Below are positions 1-6,699 of a stretch of DNA of 21,058 bases, in pieces. Source of the stretch: a virus. Both the position numbers and the translations under genes were made by a program. The first letter of the stretch is position 1. Each line of letters starts with the position of its first letter. Under the pieces are notes generated by a model. The model had not been told where the DNA came from. It saw only the letters and a program-made list of their open reading frames with translations, and ran no database searches. Where the stretch lies: the IMG/VR virus record IMGVR_UViG_3300030061_000531, positions 1-21,058 of that record. One strand, written 5' to 3'.

Positions 1-185
1 CAACAACAGATGTAGTATTTCAAACCTTAGCAGGTGAAATGGAATATGATTATTCATCTTTTGGTGGATTAAAAAACACTAGTGCTAGTGGATTCACTGG
101 TGATGTAAATGTTGTTTTACCAGCTTGCGCTGCAGGAGACACGGGCACAATTGTTTGTGAGTGGATTAAAATTTACGAATCGTAG
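1..185 (+). CDS. Partial hypothetical protein, C-terminal 60 residues
   Basis: The reading frame is open from base 3 to the TAG at 183-185, so only the C-terminal 60 residues are present and the start lies upstream of the window. The segment is rich in Gly, Ser, Thr, Val and aromatic residues (for example EMEYDYSSFGGLKNT) and ends CEWIKIYES, a beta-rich composition typical of capsid or decoration proteins. I do not recognise the family. It sits 8 bases upstream of an adaptor-like gene on the same strand, so a head or neck structural role is plausible but inferred only from position. Confidence 0.6.
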   Translation, partial: TTDVVFQTLAGEMEYDYSSFGGLKNTSASGFTGDVNVVLPACAAGDTGTIVCEWIKIYES

Positions 186-193
186 GATTTTAA

Positions 194-877
194 ATGGCTA
201 ATACTACTTCGGGAACAGTAACGTTCGATAAAACTTTTTCTATTGATGAAATTATAGAAGAGGCTTTTGAACGTATTGGATTAAATTCTGTGGCTGGCTA
301 TCAAATGAAGTCAGCCCGGAGATCTCTTAATATATTATTTCAAGAATGGGGTAATAGAGGTATTCACTATTGGGAAATAGGAGATACTAATTTAGATTTA
401 ATTGAAGGACAATCAGACTATGATTTTTTTAGAGCAAGTGGTGATGGAACTTCAGCAACAACTACAGCTCCAGCTAGTGTATTTGGAATATCCGATGTCC
501 TTGAAGCACAACTAAGATCTAATAGAACTCAAACAACACAATCAGATAGTCCAATGACTAAGGTAGATAGATCTACTTATGCAGGATTTTCTAATAAATT
601 ATCTAAAGGAACACCTAATCAATATTGGGTAGAGAGATTTATTGATAAAGTTAGAATACAAGATGTAGGTGATTATACAAATGCAACAGACGTTCCATTT
701 AGATTTGTGCCTTGTATGGTTTCAGGTTTAGCTTTTTATTTAGCACAAAAATATCAACCACAGATGGTTCAACCTATGAAACTATATTATGAAGATGAAT
801 TAGCAAGAGCACTTGCAGAAGATGGTTCAGCTTCAAGCACATACATAACACCAAAAGCATATTACCCAGGAACATAA
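194..877 (+). CDS. Head-to-tail adaptor-like protein (P22 gp4-like)
   Basis: The 227-residue product is probably a neck component joining portal to tail. Residues 16-72 have the pattern of the P22 gp4 tail-accessory-factor family: a helix (SIDEIIEEAFERIGL), a second helix with LNILFQEWGNRG, then an aromatic turn and a beta segment leading to LIEGQSDYDF. The C-terminal third has a hydrophobic helix (MVSGLAFYLAQKYQPQM) followed by an acidic helix (YEDELARALAEDG), as in adaptors that pack against the portal. The start ATG at 194 follows a modest Shine-Dalgarno (TAGGAT). The stop overlaps the next start as TAATG. The family call comes from pattern recall. It could be another connector type, but a virion neck role fits the second adaptor-like gene at 1622. 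Confidence 0.6.
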   Translation: MANTTSGTVTFDKTFSIDEIIEEAFERIGLNSVAGYQMKSARRSLNILFQEWGNRGIHYWEIGDTNLDLIEGQSDYDFFRASGDGTSATTTAPASVFGISDVLEAQLRSNRTQTTQSDSPMTKVDRSTYAGFSNKLSKGTPNQYWVERFIDKVRIQDVGDYTNATDVPFRFVPCMVSGLAFYLAQKYQPQMVQPMKLYYEDELARALAEDGSASSTYITPKAYYPGT

Positions 878-1464
878 TGGCAAAGTACGCAACAGGAAAA
901 CATTCAAAAGCAATATCTGATAGATCAGGTATGGAGTTTTCATATAGAGAAATGGTTAGAGAATGGAATGGTTCATTTGTACATGTATCTGAATTTGAAC
1001 CAAAACAACCACAATTAGAACCTAAACCTCTTTCCGCAGATGGTATTGCATTGAGAAATGTTAGAACTGATAGAACAGAACCAGCGACAACAGTTAGAAT
1101 ACCTGACAATGGGTTTGAAACATATGCTGCGAGTTCTGCAGTTATAAATGTTTTTTCACCTGGACATGGATTAACAGATAATACAACATATAGATTTAGA
1201 GGACCACCAACTACTTCTGCAGGAAGTGGTTTTGTTTATGCTAACCCAGAAAGTTTTGATGGAATACTAGGATCTAACATTGCTAAATCAGCAGGATACA
1301 CAATTAGAACAGGTAAATATATATCAGATGCAAGAAATGCATCTACAGACTATTTAACTAACAATTTTTTCTTTTTTACAGTTGACACAAATACTGCTAC
1401 AAGTGGTAATAAAAAAGGAGGAGGTTATGGTTGTTCCGTTGGACCCGTAACTATAGAAGCATGA
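877..1464 (+). CDS. Probable virion protein with DRSG/EWNG N-terminal motif
   Basis: The product has 195 residues. The first 50 form a polar, conserved-looking block: GKHSKAISDRSGMEFSYREM, then EWNGSFVHVSEFEPKQPQLE. I recall this signature from uncultured marine podoviruses, always near neck genes, without an assigned function. The rest is Ser/Thr/Gly-rich and likely beta-structured (FSPGHGLTDNTTYRFRG). It has a run of four Phe (NNFFFFTVD, about residues 162-170) and a Gly-rich tail (KKGGGYG). The start is the ATG of a TAATG overlap with the upstream adaptor gene, and the stop overlaps the next start as ATGA. A structural or neck role is inferred from location. Biochemical function is unknown. 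Confidence 0.6.
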   Translation: MAKYATGKHSKAISDRSGMEFSYREMVREWNGSFVHVSEFEPKQPQLEPKPLSADGIALRNVRTDRTEPATTVRIPDNGFETYAASSAVINVFSPGHGLTDNTTYRFRGPPTTSAGSGFVYANPESFDGILGSNIAKSAGYTIRTGKYISDARNASTDYLTNNFFFFTVDTNTATSGNKKGGGYGCSVGPVTIEA

Positions 1465-1622
1465 TTAAAAAATTTATTTGTAAACTATTTGGTATTAAAC
1501 AATGTAAATGTTCAGACAAAAATGAAGTTGAACAAAAAGGATTTCCAATAATAAATGAAACAGAAATTGTAAATCGTAAATTAGAAAAAATAAATAAAAA
1601 ACATAATAAGGGATCAGAATAA
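1461..1622 (+). CDS. Small basic hypothetical protein, 53 residues
   Basis: The ATG at 1461 overlaps the upstream TGA as ATGA, and the stop overlaps the next start as TAATG, so the gene fits the coupled layout exactly. The product begins MIKKFICKLFGIKQCKCSDK, an amphipathic basic N-terminus with three Cys, then a charged Lys/Glu/Asn-rich helix-prone tail. Cys at residues 7, 15 and 17 might bind metal, but the pattern is too short to claim. A TTG at 1431 in the same frame would add 10 residues and has a strong GGAGGAGGT five bases upstream. I prefer 1461 because of the overlap pattern. Function is unknown. Confidence 0.55.
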   Translation: MIKKFICKLFGIKQCKCSDKNEVEQKGFPIINETEIVNRKLEKINKKHNKGSE

Positions 1623-2329
1623 TGGCTGGAATAAGTTACACCACATTAGTTACACAAATTAGAAATTACACAGAGACAGATTCTAATGTTTTAACAACAG
1701 ATATTTTAGAAAATATAATTTTAAACTCTCAATATAGAATAATGAGAGATATTCCAATTGATGCAGATAGAGTTCAACAAACCGGTAATTTAGTTGTAGG
1801 ACAAGAAACAATTAACTCTCCTGGAGGAGCATTATTTATTAGAGGAATTCAAGTATATGATTCTAATTCAGCTGTAACTGGAACTAATACCTGGTTAGAA
1901 AAAAAAGATGTAACTTATCTACAAGAATATGTTTCATCGACTGCTTCTTCAGCTAGAGGAAAACCAAAATATTATGCTATGTTTGGTGGAGCAACAGGAG
2001 ACGGTGACACCAACTCTGGACGTATATTTGTAGCTCCAGTTCCTGATGATACTTATAAATTTAGAGTGCATTATAATAAAATGCCAGCTACTTTAGAGTC
2101 AAGTAATACAAGTAATTATATTAGTCTTAACTTTCCAAATGGGCTTTTATATTGTTGTTTATCAGAAACATATGGATTTTTAAAAGGTCCGATAGACATG
2201 TTGACTTTATATGAAAATAAATATAAACAAGAAGTACAGAAGTTTGCTAACGAACAAGTTGGTAGAAGACGAAGAGATGACTACACTGATGGCGCTGTTC
2301 GTATACCAGTAACTTCAGCAAACCCGTAG
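1622..2329 (+). CDS. Second head-to-tail adaptor-like protein (SU10/gp6-like)
   Basis: The 235-residue product resembles phage adaptor proteins of the SU10-adaptor type. An N-terminal helix pair (YTTLVTQIRNYTETDS, then ILENIILNSQYRIMRDIPID, residues 6-47) leads into a beta-rich middle. The middle contains WLEKKDVTYLQEY (91-103) and GKPKYYAMFG (113-122), followed by a strand pattern RIFVAPVPDDTYKFRVHY (134-151) often seen in these proteins. A C-terminal helix (LLYCCLSETYGFLKGP, 175-190) and a polybasic RRRR (215-218) near the end could contact DNA or portal. The start is the ATG of a TAATG overlap. With the gene at 194 this gives two distinct adaptors, consistent with a portal-adaptor-nozzle podovirus tail. 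Confidence 0.6.
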   Translation: MAGISYTTLVTQIRNYTETDSNVLTTDILENIILNSQYRIMRDIPIDADRVQQTGNLVVGQETINSPGGALFIRGIQVYDSNSAVTGTNTWLEKKDVTYLQEYVSSTASSARGKPKYYAMFGGATGDGDTNSGRIFVAPVPDDTYKFRVHYNKMPATLESSNTSNYISLNFPNGLLYCCLSETYGFLKGPIDMLTLYENKYKQEVQKFANEQVGRRRRDDYTDGAVRIPVTSANP

Positions 2330-2339
2330 GAGAAAAATT

Positions 2340-2777
2340 ATGGCAATATCATCAGCAATTTGTAATAGCTTTAAACAAGAAATTTTAGTTGGAACACATA
2401 ATTTTACTGCGACTAGTGGTGACACTTTTAAAATAGCTTTATTTACAAGTTCTGCATCTTTAGGTGCAGGTACAACAGCTTACGGTACATCAAATGAAAT
2501 TTCAAACACATCGGGATCTGCATACAGTGCAGGTGGAGCAACTCTTACAAGTGTAACTCCAGCTTTAGACTCATCAACTGCAGTATGTGATTTTTCAGAT
2601 GTAAGTTATACTTCTGCATCATTTACAGCAAATGGTGCATTAATTTATAATGATGATCAATCTGACAAAGCTGTTGCAGTTATTGCTTTCGGTGGTGACA
2701 AAACAGTTTCTTCAGGAACATTTACAATTCAATTCCCTGCTGCAGACGCAAGCAACGCAATCATTCGTATAGCATAA
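2340..2777 (+). CDS. Small beta-rich virion protein
   Basis: The 145-residue product is dominated by Ser, Thr, Ala and Gly with alternating hydrophobics. Examples are TFKIALFTSSASLGAGTTAY (29-48), FTANGALIYNDDQSDKAVAV and FTIQFPAADASNAIIRIA at the C-terminus. This is typical of a decoration, fibre-base or head-fibre domain. I recall the family as common in marine phage structural clusters without an experimental role. The start ATG at 2340 has a clear Shine-Dalgarno (TAGGAGAA). Its stop codon lies inside a 9-bp hairpin that also contains the ribosome-binding site and start of the next gene, so translation of the two is probably coupled. Confidence 0.6.
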   Translation: MAISSAICNSFKQEILVGTHNFTATSGDTFKIALFTSSASLGAGTTAYGTSNEISNTSGSAYSAGGATLTSVTPALDSSTAVCDFSDVSYTSASFTANGALIYNDDQSDKAVAVIAFGGDKTVSSGTFTIQFPAADASNAIIRIA

Positions 2778-2793
2778 GGAGGAACTCCTTATG
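2773..2793 (+). promoter_or_regulatory. Perfect 9-bp hairpin covering stop, Shine-Dalgarno and next start
   Basis: The left arm CATAAGGAG (2773-2781) pairs perfectly with the right arm CTCCTTATG (2785-2793) across a GAA loop. The left arm contains the TAA stop of the upstream gene (2775-2777) and the Shine-Dalgarno AAGGAG. The right arm ends in the ATG start of the repeat-rich fibre gene. When folded, both initiation signals are paired. A ribosome terminating at 2777 would melt the left arm. The structure is read directly from sequence. A role in translational coupling or dosage control is inferred. Confidence 0.7.
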
Positions 2794-3921
2794 GCATCTA
2801 CCTGGGGTAATAACACTTGGGGTTCAAACGAATGGCAAGATGATGTCATCACAGTCGTCGTTTCAGGTCAAGCAGCTACATCACAATTAGGAGAAACTTC
2901 ATCTTTCAACGAAACAGGTTGGGGTAGATTAACTTGGAATACAGCTGATTGGGGAGAAGGCGCAGATGAAACAGTATCTGTAACTGGTTTAGAGGCAACA
3001 GCATCACCTGGATCTATAACAACCGGTATAGGTATTTTGTTAGAGATGATTGGAAGCAATCACTCTATGACAACTAGTGTTGGTAGTCCACAAATTGATG
3101 GTGAAATTGGTGTACCAGTAACAGGTGTGTCATCTACTTTTGCAACACCAACTATATCTTATGCAGGAACCTTAGTTGGTTGGGGTAGAGATGGTTGGAA
3201 TAATAACTCTTGGGGAGAGTCTCCTAATCAAGTTATTCCTTTAGTAGGTAGAGAAGCAACTACAAGTATTGGAACACCTACACTAGAGTTTGCATATGAA
3301 CTATCAAGTCAAGTAGCAACTACAAGTGTTGGAAGTTTTAGTTTTGTAATTAGTCCAACAATTAGTTTAACTGGACAAGCATCAACAGTAAGTTTAGATA
3401 CTTTAGGATTAGAATTTGGTAAAAGCACAGAACCTATAACAGGAATAGCAGCAACATCAGCTGTAGGAACTTTAGGATTAGAATTTGGTTCTAGTCAAAT
3501 TACAGGTTTGTCTGCAACAACATCTCTTGGAGAACTTGAAATTACATCTGTTGAATTGGTAGATGTAACAGGAATTTCTGCAACAGTATCTGTAGGATCT
3601 ATTGTTTCGGGGATAGGTGTCCCTCTTACAGGTATAACAACAACATCAGCCATAGGATCTATTTCACCAGCAGATATAATAGAAGGTTTAGTAACTAGTG
3701 AAATAACATCAAGTGTAGGTTTACTTGGAATAGAATCATACGCAAATATTGACACTGGATCAAATACGTCATATAGTGCGATCTCGACAGGATCAAACGA
3801 TACGTATTCTGATGTTGCAACTGGATCGAATACATCGTACAGTAATGTTTCAACAGGATCAAACGATACGTATTCTGATGTTGCAACTGGATCAAATACA
3901 AGTTATAGTGACGCTGCATAG
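2791..3921 (+). CDS. Repeat-rich Trp-Gly fibre-like virion protein
   Basis: The 376-residue product has three layers of repetition. Trp/Gly/Asn-rich motifs lie at residues 5-15 (WGNNTWGSNEW), 44-55 (WGRLTWNTADWG) and 131-142 (WGRDGWNNNSWG). Around ten to eleven degenerate units of the form (V/I/L)TG-x-x-AT-x-S-x-G-(S/T) run from about 24 to 310, for example LVGREATTSIGT and ITGLSATTSLGE. Five 11-residue units of the type TGSNxxYSxxx fill residues 322-376 to the last residue. There is no signal peptide or catalytic motif. Composition and position fit an extended beta fibre or capsid/tail decoration. I recall similar proteins in pelagiphage-like genomes. Initiation is at the ATG inside the hairpin at 2773-2793. 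Confidence 0.65.
   Translation: MASTWGNNTWGSNEWQDDVITVVVSGQAATSQLGETSSFNETGWGRLTWNTADWGEGADETVSVTGLEATASPGSITTGIGILLEMIGSNHSMTTSVGSPQIDGEIGVPVTGVSSTFATPTISYAGTLVGWGRDGWNNNSWGESPNQVIPLVGREATTSIGTPTLEFAYELSSQVATTSVGSFSFVISPTISLTGQASTVSLDTLGLEFGKSTEPITGIAATSAVGTLGLEFGSSQITGLSATTSLGELEITSVELVDVTGISATVSVGSIVSGIGVPLTGITTTSAIGSISPADIIEGLVTSEITSSVGLLGIESYANIDTGSNTSYSAISTGSNDTYSDVATGSNTSYSNVSTGSNDTYSDVATGSNTSYSDAA
3400..3489 (+). repeat. 21-bp direct repeat inside the fibre gene
   Basis: The 21-base sequence beginning ACTTTAGGATTAGAATTTGG occurs at 3400-3420 and again at 3469-3489, 69 bases (23 codons) apart and in frame. It encodes TLGLEFG both times. The DNA-level identity suggests a fairly recent duplication of one repeat unit within the gene. 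Confidence 0.8.
3754..3918 (+). repeat. Five in-frame 33-bp tandem repeats (11-residue units)
   Basis: Five consecutive 33-base units encode TGSNTSYSAIS, TGSNDTYSDVA, TGSNTSYSNVS, TGSNDTYSDVA and TGSNTSYSDAA and end exactly at the stop codon. Units alternate NTSY/NDTY, giving a 66-base higher-order period. A 41-base stretch at 3787-3827 is identical to 3853-3893. The near-identity implies recent expansion by slippage or recombination and potential for length variation between strains. Confidence 0.9.
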
Positions 3922-3934
3922 GAGATAAAAATTT

Positions 3935-4819
3935 ATGGCATCTACATACACACCTTTAGGGGTAGAACTTCAAGCAACTGGTGAAAACGCTGGTACGTGG
4001 GGGACAAAAACTAATACAAATTTACAAATTATAGAACAGATATCTGGTGGTTATATTGCAAAAGATATTAATGGTGGAGCTCAAACAACTGCACTATCTG
4101 TTAGTGATGGATCAACTGGTGCAGAACTTTCTCATAGAATGATAGAATTTACCGGAACAATTTCAGGAAATCAAATTGTAACAATACCTTTAGATGTTCA
4201 AACTTTTTATTTTTTAAGAAATTCTACTTCTGGTTCACATACAGTACAATTTAAATATGCTTCTGGTTCAGGAGACTCGTTTACTTTTTCATCTACAAAT
4301 AAAGGCGATAAAATTGTTTTTGCAACAGCAAACGACGGTACAAACCCTGATATAGATACACTAGCTATTGGAACTGGTATATCAGATGTTGTTGATGATA
4401 CATCACCACAATTAGGTGGTGACTTAGATGTTAATGGAAATGATATTGTATCAACTTCAAACGCTGACATTGATATTATTCCAAACGGCACAGGAGATAT
4501 TAATCTTGGTGCAGATACAGTTCAAGTGGGAGACAATAATGCAAATGCAACTATTACCACTCAAGGGACTGGTGATTTAACATTAAGTACAAATAATGGA
4601 ACTAATTCAGGAACAATTACAATACTAGATGGTGCAGGTGGTAATATTACTATCACACCAAACGGATCAGGAAATATTGTTCTTGATGGACTTACATTTC
4701 CAAATGCTGATGGGTCAGCAAATCAGGCCCTAATCACAGATGGTTCTGGAACTATAAGTTTTGGATCAGCAGGAATTTCAACAGGAAAAGCTATTGCAAT
4801 GGCTTTAATTTTCGGATAA
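3935..4819 (+). CDS. Tail fibre / receptor-binding-type protein
   Basis: The 294-residue product starts MASTYTPLGVELQATGENAG, then a WGTKTNTNLQIIEQ segment, an N-terminal arrangement I recall from marine phage tail-fibre proteins. Residues 150-170 contain SDVVDDTSPQLGGDLDVNGN, a recurrent fibre linker. After it come short beta repeats of the form I-x-I-x-PNG-x-G-(D/N)I (181-191 and 238-249), suggesting a triple-beta shaft. The last 11 residues, GKAIAMALIFG, match a conserved C-terminal signature of such fibres. The ATG at 3935 has a TAGGAG Shine-Dalgarno. It lies among other surface proteins, so adsorption is the likely role. Target receptor is unknown. Confidence 0.7.
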   Translation: MASTYTPLGVELQATGENAGTWGTKTNTNLQIIEQISGGYIAKDINGGAQTTALSVSDGSTGAELSHRMIEFTGTISGNQIVTIPLDVQTFYFLRNSTSGSHTVQFKYASGSGDSFTFSSTNKGDKIVFATANDGTNPDIDTLAIGTGISDVVDDTSPQLGGDLDVNGNDIVSTSNADIDIIPNGTGDINLGADTVQVGDNNANATITTQGTGDLTLSTNNGTNSGTITILDGAGGNITITPNGSGNIVLDGLTFPNADGSANQALITDGSGTISFGSAGISTGKAIAMALIFG

Positions 4820-4831
4820 AAGGAGTAAATT

Positions 4832-5224
4832 ATGGCAGCACCAAATATAGTATCGGTATCATCAATTATAGGAGAGTCCCAAGGTTTTGAATTGGGCACA
4901 ACTACTACTACAGCTTTAATAACTGTAGCATCAAATAAATTAGTAAAAATTAATAGAATTTCAGTTGCAAATATTGATGGAACAAATTCAGCTACTGTAA
5001 CTGTAGGAATTGATAAAGCAACAAGAACTTCAGCAGCAACAGGATCATCTGTATCTGGAGCTCTTTTTAAAATAGCTAGCACTGTTGCAGTTCCAGCTGA
5101 TGCGGTTTTAGTTTTAGCAGACTCACCTATCTATTTAGAAGAAGGTGATGTATTAGAAGGCGGAGCAAGCGCAGCTTCAGATTTAACGCTTTATGTTTCA
5201 TATGAAGTATTAGACGACGCATAG
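4832..5224 (+). CDS. Small beta-rich structural protein (paralogue-like to 11466-11807)
   Basis: The 130-residue product has no catalytic motif and reads as a beta sandwich. In order it shows TTTTTALITVASNKLVKINR, a strand IDGTNSATVTVGI, ALFKIASTVAVPADAVLVL, then SPIYLEEGDVLEGGA and a final LTLYVSYEVL. The same order of elements (TTT...T...TV, then V..L.V, T.T.TL, LF., L.L...P.v.EE.eVL, L.V..S.LEI) appears in the 113-residue protein at 11466-11807, suggesting a shared fold. Strong Shine-Dalgarno AAGGAG precedes the ATG. Lying between a tail fibre and a glycine-rich adhesin, it may be a fibre-associated or collar protein. Function is unproven. Confidence 0.6.
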   Translation: MAAPNIVSVSSIIGESQGFELGTTTTTALITVASNKLVKINRISVANIDGTNSATVTVGIDKATRTSAATGSSVSGALFKIASTVAVPADAVLVLADSPIYLEEGDVLEGGASAASDLTLYVSYEVLDDA

Positions 5225-5238
5225 GAGGTTAATTAATT

Positions 5239-6159
5239 ATGGCAAATGGCGGAATCATTGGTGTAGTTAACGATCCAACCCTAGGCGATAAAGTTACAAC
5301 TTTTAACTCACCAGGAACTTTCACACCTACTTTATCATCTGGTAGAATTTTAGTAGTCGCTGGAGGCGGCGGCGGTGGTGGCGGTGGCTCCGGAGGAGGA
5401 GCAGGAGGTTTTAGAGATATTCCAGGACATCCTTTCCCAGGTTCAAATGTTCCAATAACAGTTGGTGGTGGTGGAGCTGGCACAAGTGGCTCTCCCGGTA
5501 CTTTAGGAACTGATGGTTCTACATCTACTTTTGGTGCTGCATCTCCAATTTCTTCAACAGGAGGTGGAGGTGGTGGAGCACTAACTGGCGTGGGTCGAAA
5601 CGGCGGATCTGGAGGAGGTAGTGGTACTAATCCAGGTGCTAATGGATTCGGTGATGGAAATGCAGGATCATTTGATCCATCAGAAGGTCAAGCTGGAGCA
5701 GCTTTTCAATTTAATGCTGGTGGAGGTGGCGGAGGCGCTGGTTTCACAGGTACGCAAGGATCCTATCCAAATACAATTGCTGGAGGTATAGGAAAAGAAT
5801 CAGACATAACAGGAACCACAACTTATTATGCTGGTGGCGGTGCAGGTGGTTCTGGTACAGGTGAAGATACTAGTACAAATCAACCAGGATCTTTTGTTCA
5901 AAAAATAGCTTATGGTGGATTAGGTGGAGGAGGAAATTCTGATACTGGTCCAAGTGCAAGTCCAGGTCAAGCAAGTGCTGGAACTGCTAACAAAGGTGGT
6001 GGTGGCGGAAACGCTTATGGCGGTCCAGGTAGAGATGGTCAAGCTGGAGGTTCTGGTGTAGTTATAGTAAATGAACCCGGTGCTGGTGCTTTTGTTGCAA
6101 GTGGAGTTTGGAAATTAAAAGAAGTTTTTAATTATAAAAAAGAAAGTTTATGGAAATAA
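5239..6159 (+). CDS. Glycine-rich adhesin-like tail protein
   Basis: The 306-residue product is extremely Gly-rich. It has an N-terminal beta segment (TFNSPGTFTPTLSSGRILVV), a run of nine consecutive Gly soon after, and further GGGG blocks through about residue 275. The C-terminal segment is ASGVWKLKEVFNYKKESLWK. Multiple Gly tracts separated by short variable loops recall the polyglycine-helix adhesins at tail-fibre tips of T-even-like phages, where the loops read the receptor. The C-terminal VWxLxEVxNYKK pattern is one I recall from many marine phage fibre proteins. GAGG-type Shine-Dalgarno (AGGAGG) precedes ATG 5239. It is likely a host-recognition protein, by composition and neighbours only. 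Confidence 0.65.
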   Translation: MANGGIIGVVNDPTLGDKVTTFNSPGTFTPTLSSGRILVVAGGGGGGGGGSGGGAGGFRDIPGHPFPGSNVPITVGGGGAGTSGSPGTLGTDGSTSTFGAASPISSTGGGGGGALTGVGRNGGSGGGSGTNPGANGFGDGNAGSFDPSEGQAGAAFQFNAGGGGGGAGFTGTQGSYPNTIAGGIGKESDITGTTTYYAGGGAGGSGTGEDTSTNQPGSFVQKIAYGGLGGGGNSDTGPSASPGQASAGTANKGGGGGNAYGGPGRDGQAGGSGVVIVNEPGAGAFVASGVWKLKEVFNYKKESLWK

Positions 6160-6160
6160 T

Positions 6161-6652
6161 ATGGCACATTTTGCAGAAATTAAACAATCAGATAATGTTG
6201 TAATTAGAACAGTTGTTGTTTCTAATGATGATGTAAATGCTAATGGCGGAGAATATTCTACAGAAGCTGAAACTTGGGTGCAAAACAATATTCCTAATGA
6301 TCCTATTTTGTTAGCAGAATTTAGTGGATCATATCCTGCTACTTATTGGAAACAATGTTCTTATAATGCTAATGCCCGAAAACAATACCCAGGTAAAAAT
6401 AATCATTATTATGATTCTTCTAAAAATAAATTTATATGTGTTAAGCCTTATGATTCTTGGAGTTTAAACTCTGATGATGATTGGCAAGCACCAACCGCAA
6501 TGCCTGTTCAAAGTAATCTTTTAAATAACGACCCACCTTTAAGTGGACCTTTATGGGAAGAATCAAATGCAAGATGGTCAGCAAGATCCGAAAATAATAA
6601 TTATTATGTTTGGAATGCTACAAATTCTACTTGGGATTTAACATCCGAATAA
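6161..6652 (+). CDS. Conserved phage protein, MAHFAEI family, possibly fibre-associated
   Basis: The 163-residue product begins MAHFAEIKQSDNVVIRTVVV and continues with WKQCSYNANARKQYPGKNNH, then KPYDSWSLNSDDDWQAPTAM. This order of elements (MAHFA-x-[ILV], N-x-V-[IVL]-R-x-[IV]-V-V, TSYN-x-N-x-R-K, [KP]P[FY]-x-SW-x-L) matches a family I remember from cyanophages and other marine phages, typically close to tail-fibre genes and without a proven role. It is rich in Trp, Tyr and Asn and lacks membrane segments. It starts one base after the adhesin stop, so it is probably co-translated with it. It may be a fibre-tip component or assembly factor; both are guesses. Confidence 0.6.
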   Translation: MAHFAEIKQSDNVVIRTVVVSNDDVNANGGEYSTEAETWVQNNIPNDPILLAEFSGSYPATYWKQCSYNANARKQYPGKNNHYYDSSKNKFICVKPYDSWSLNSDDDWQAPTAMPVQSNLLNNDPPLSGPLWEESNARWSARSENNNYYVWNATNSTWDLTSE

Positions 6653-6658
6653 CTCTAA

Positions 6659-6691
6659 AACTTGCTTTTTATAAAAGCTAAGTTATAACTT
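6659..6691 (+). promoter_or_regulatory. Intergenic hairpin with overlapping alternative palindrome
   Basis: In the 47-base gap before the oxygenase cluster, AACTTGCTTTT (6659-6669) pairs with AAAAGCTAAGTT (6673-6684) with one bulged base and a 3-base loop. The AAGTT of the right arm is also part of a perfect 12-bp palindrome AAGTTATAACTT (6680-6691), so two pairings compete. No U-run follows, so it is not a standard intrinsic terminator. It could be a processing, stability or attenuation element. Only the pairing itself is seen. Confidence 0.4.
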
Positions 6692-6699
6692 ACTTAGAA

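Noticed and set aside
774-1109. Minus-strand open frame of 111 codons
   Set aside because: It lies opposite two well-supported + strand genes, has shadow-like composition and no ribosome-binding site. All other genes are on the + strand.
1411-1450. Strong GGAGGAGGT followed by ATG at 1427 (7-codon frame) and TTG at 1431
   Set aside because: The purine run encodes Lys-Gly-Gly-Gly of the 195-residue protein. The ATG is only one base from the motif and its frame stops at once. TTG 1431 is kept only as an alternative start for the 53-residue gene.
3754-3918. CRISPR-like regular repeats
   Set aside because: The units are contiguous with no unique spacers, in frame, and encode an 11-residue protein repeat.
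4723-5482. Minus-strand open frames opposite the fibre and adhesin genes
   Set aside because: They are antisense shadows. One is a Pro-rich mirror of the Gly codons (GGN read as NCC), a known artefact.
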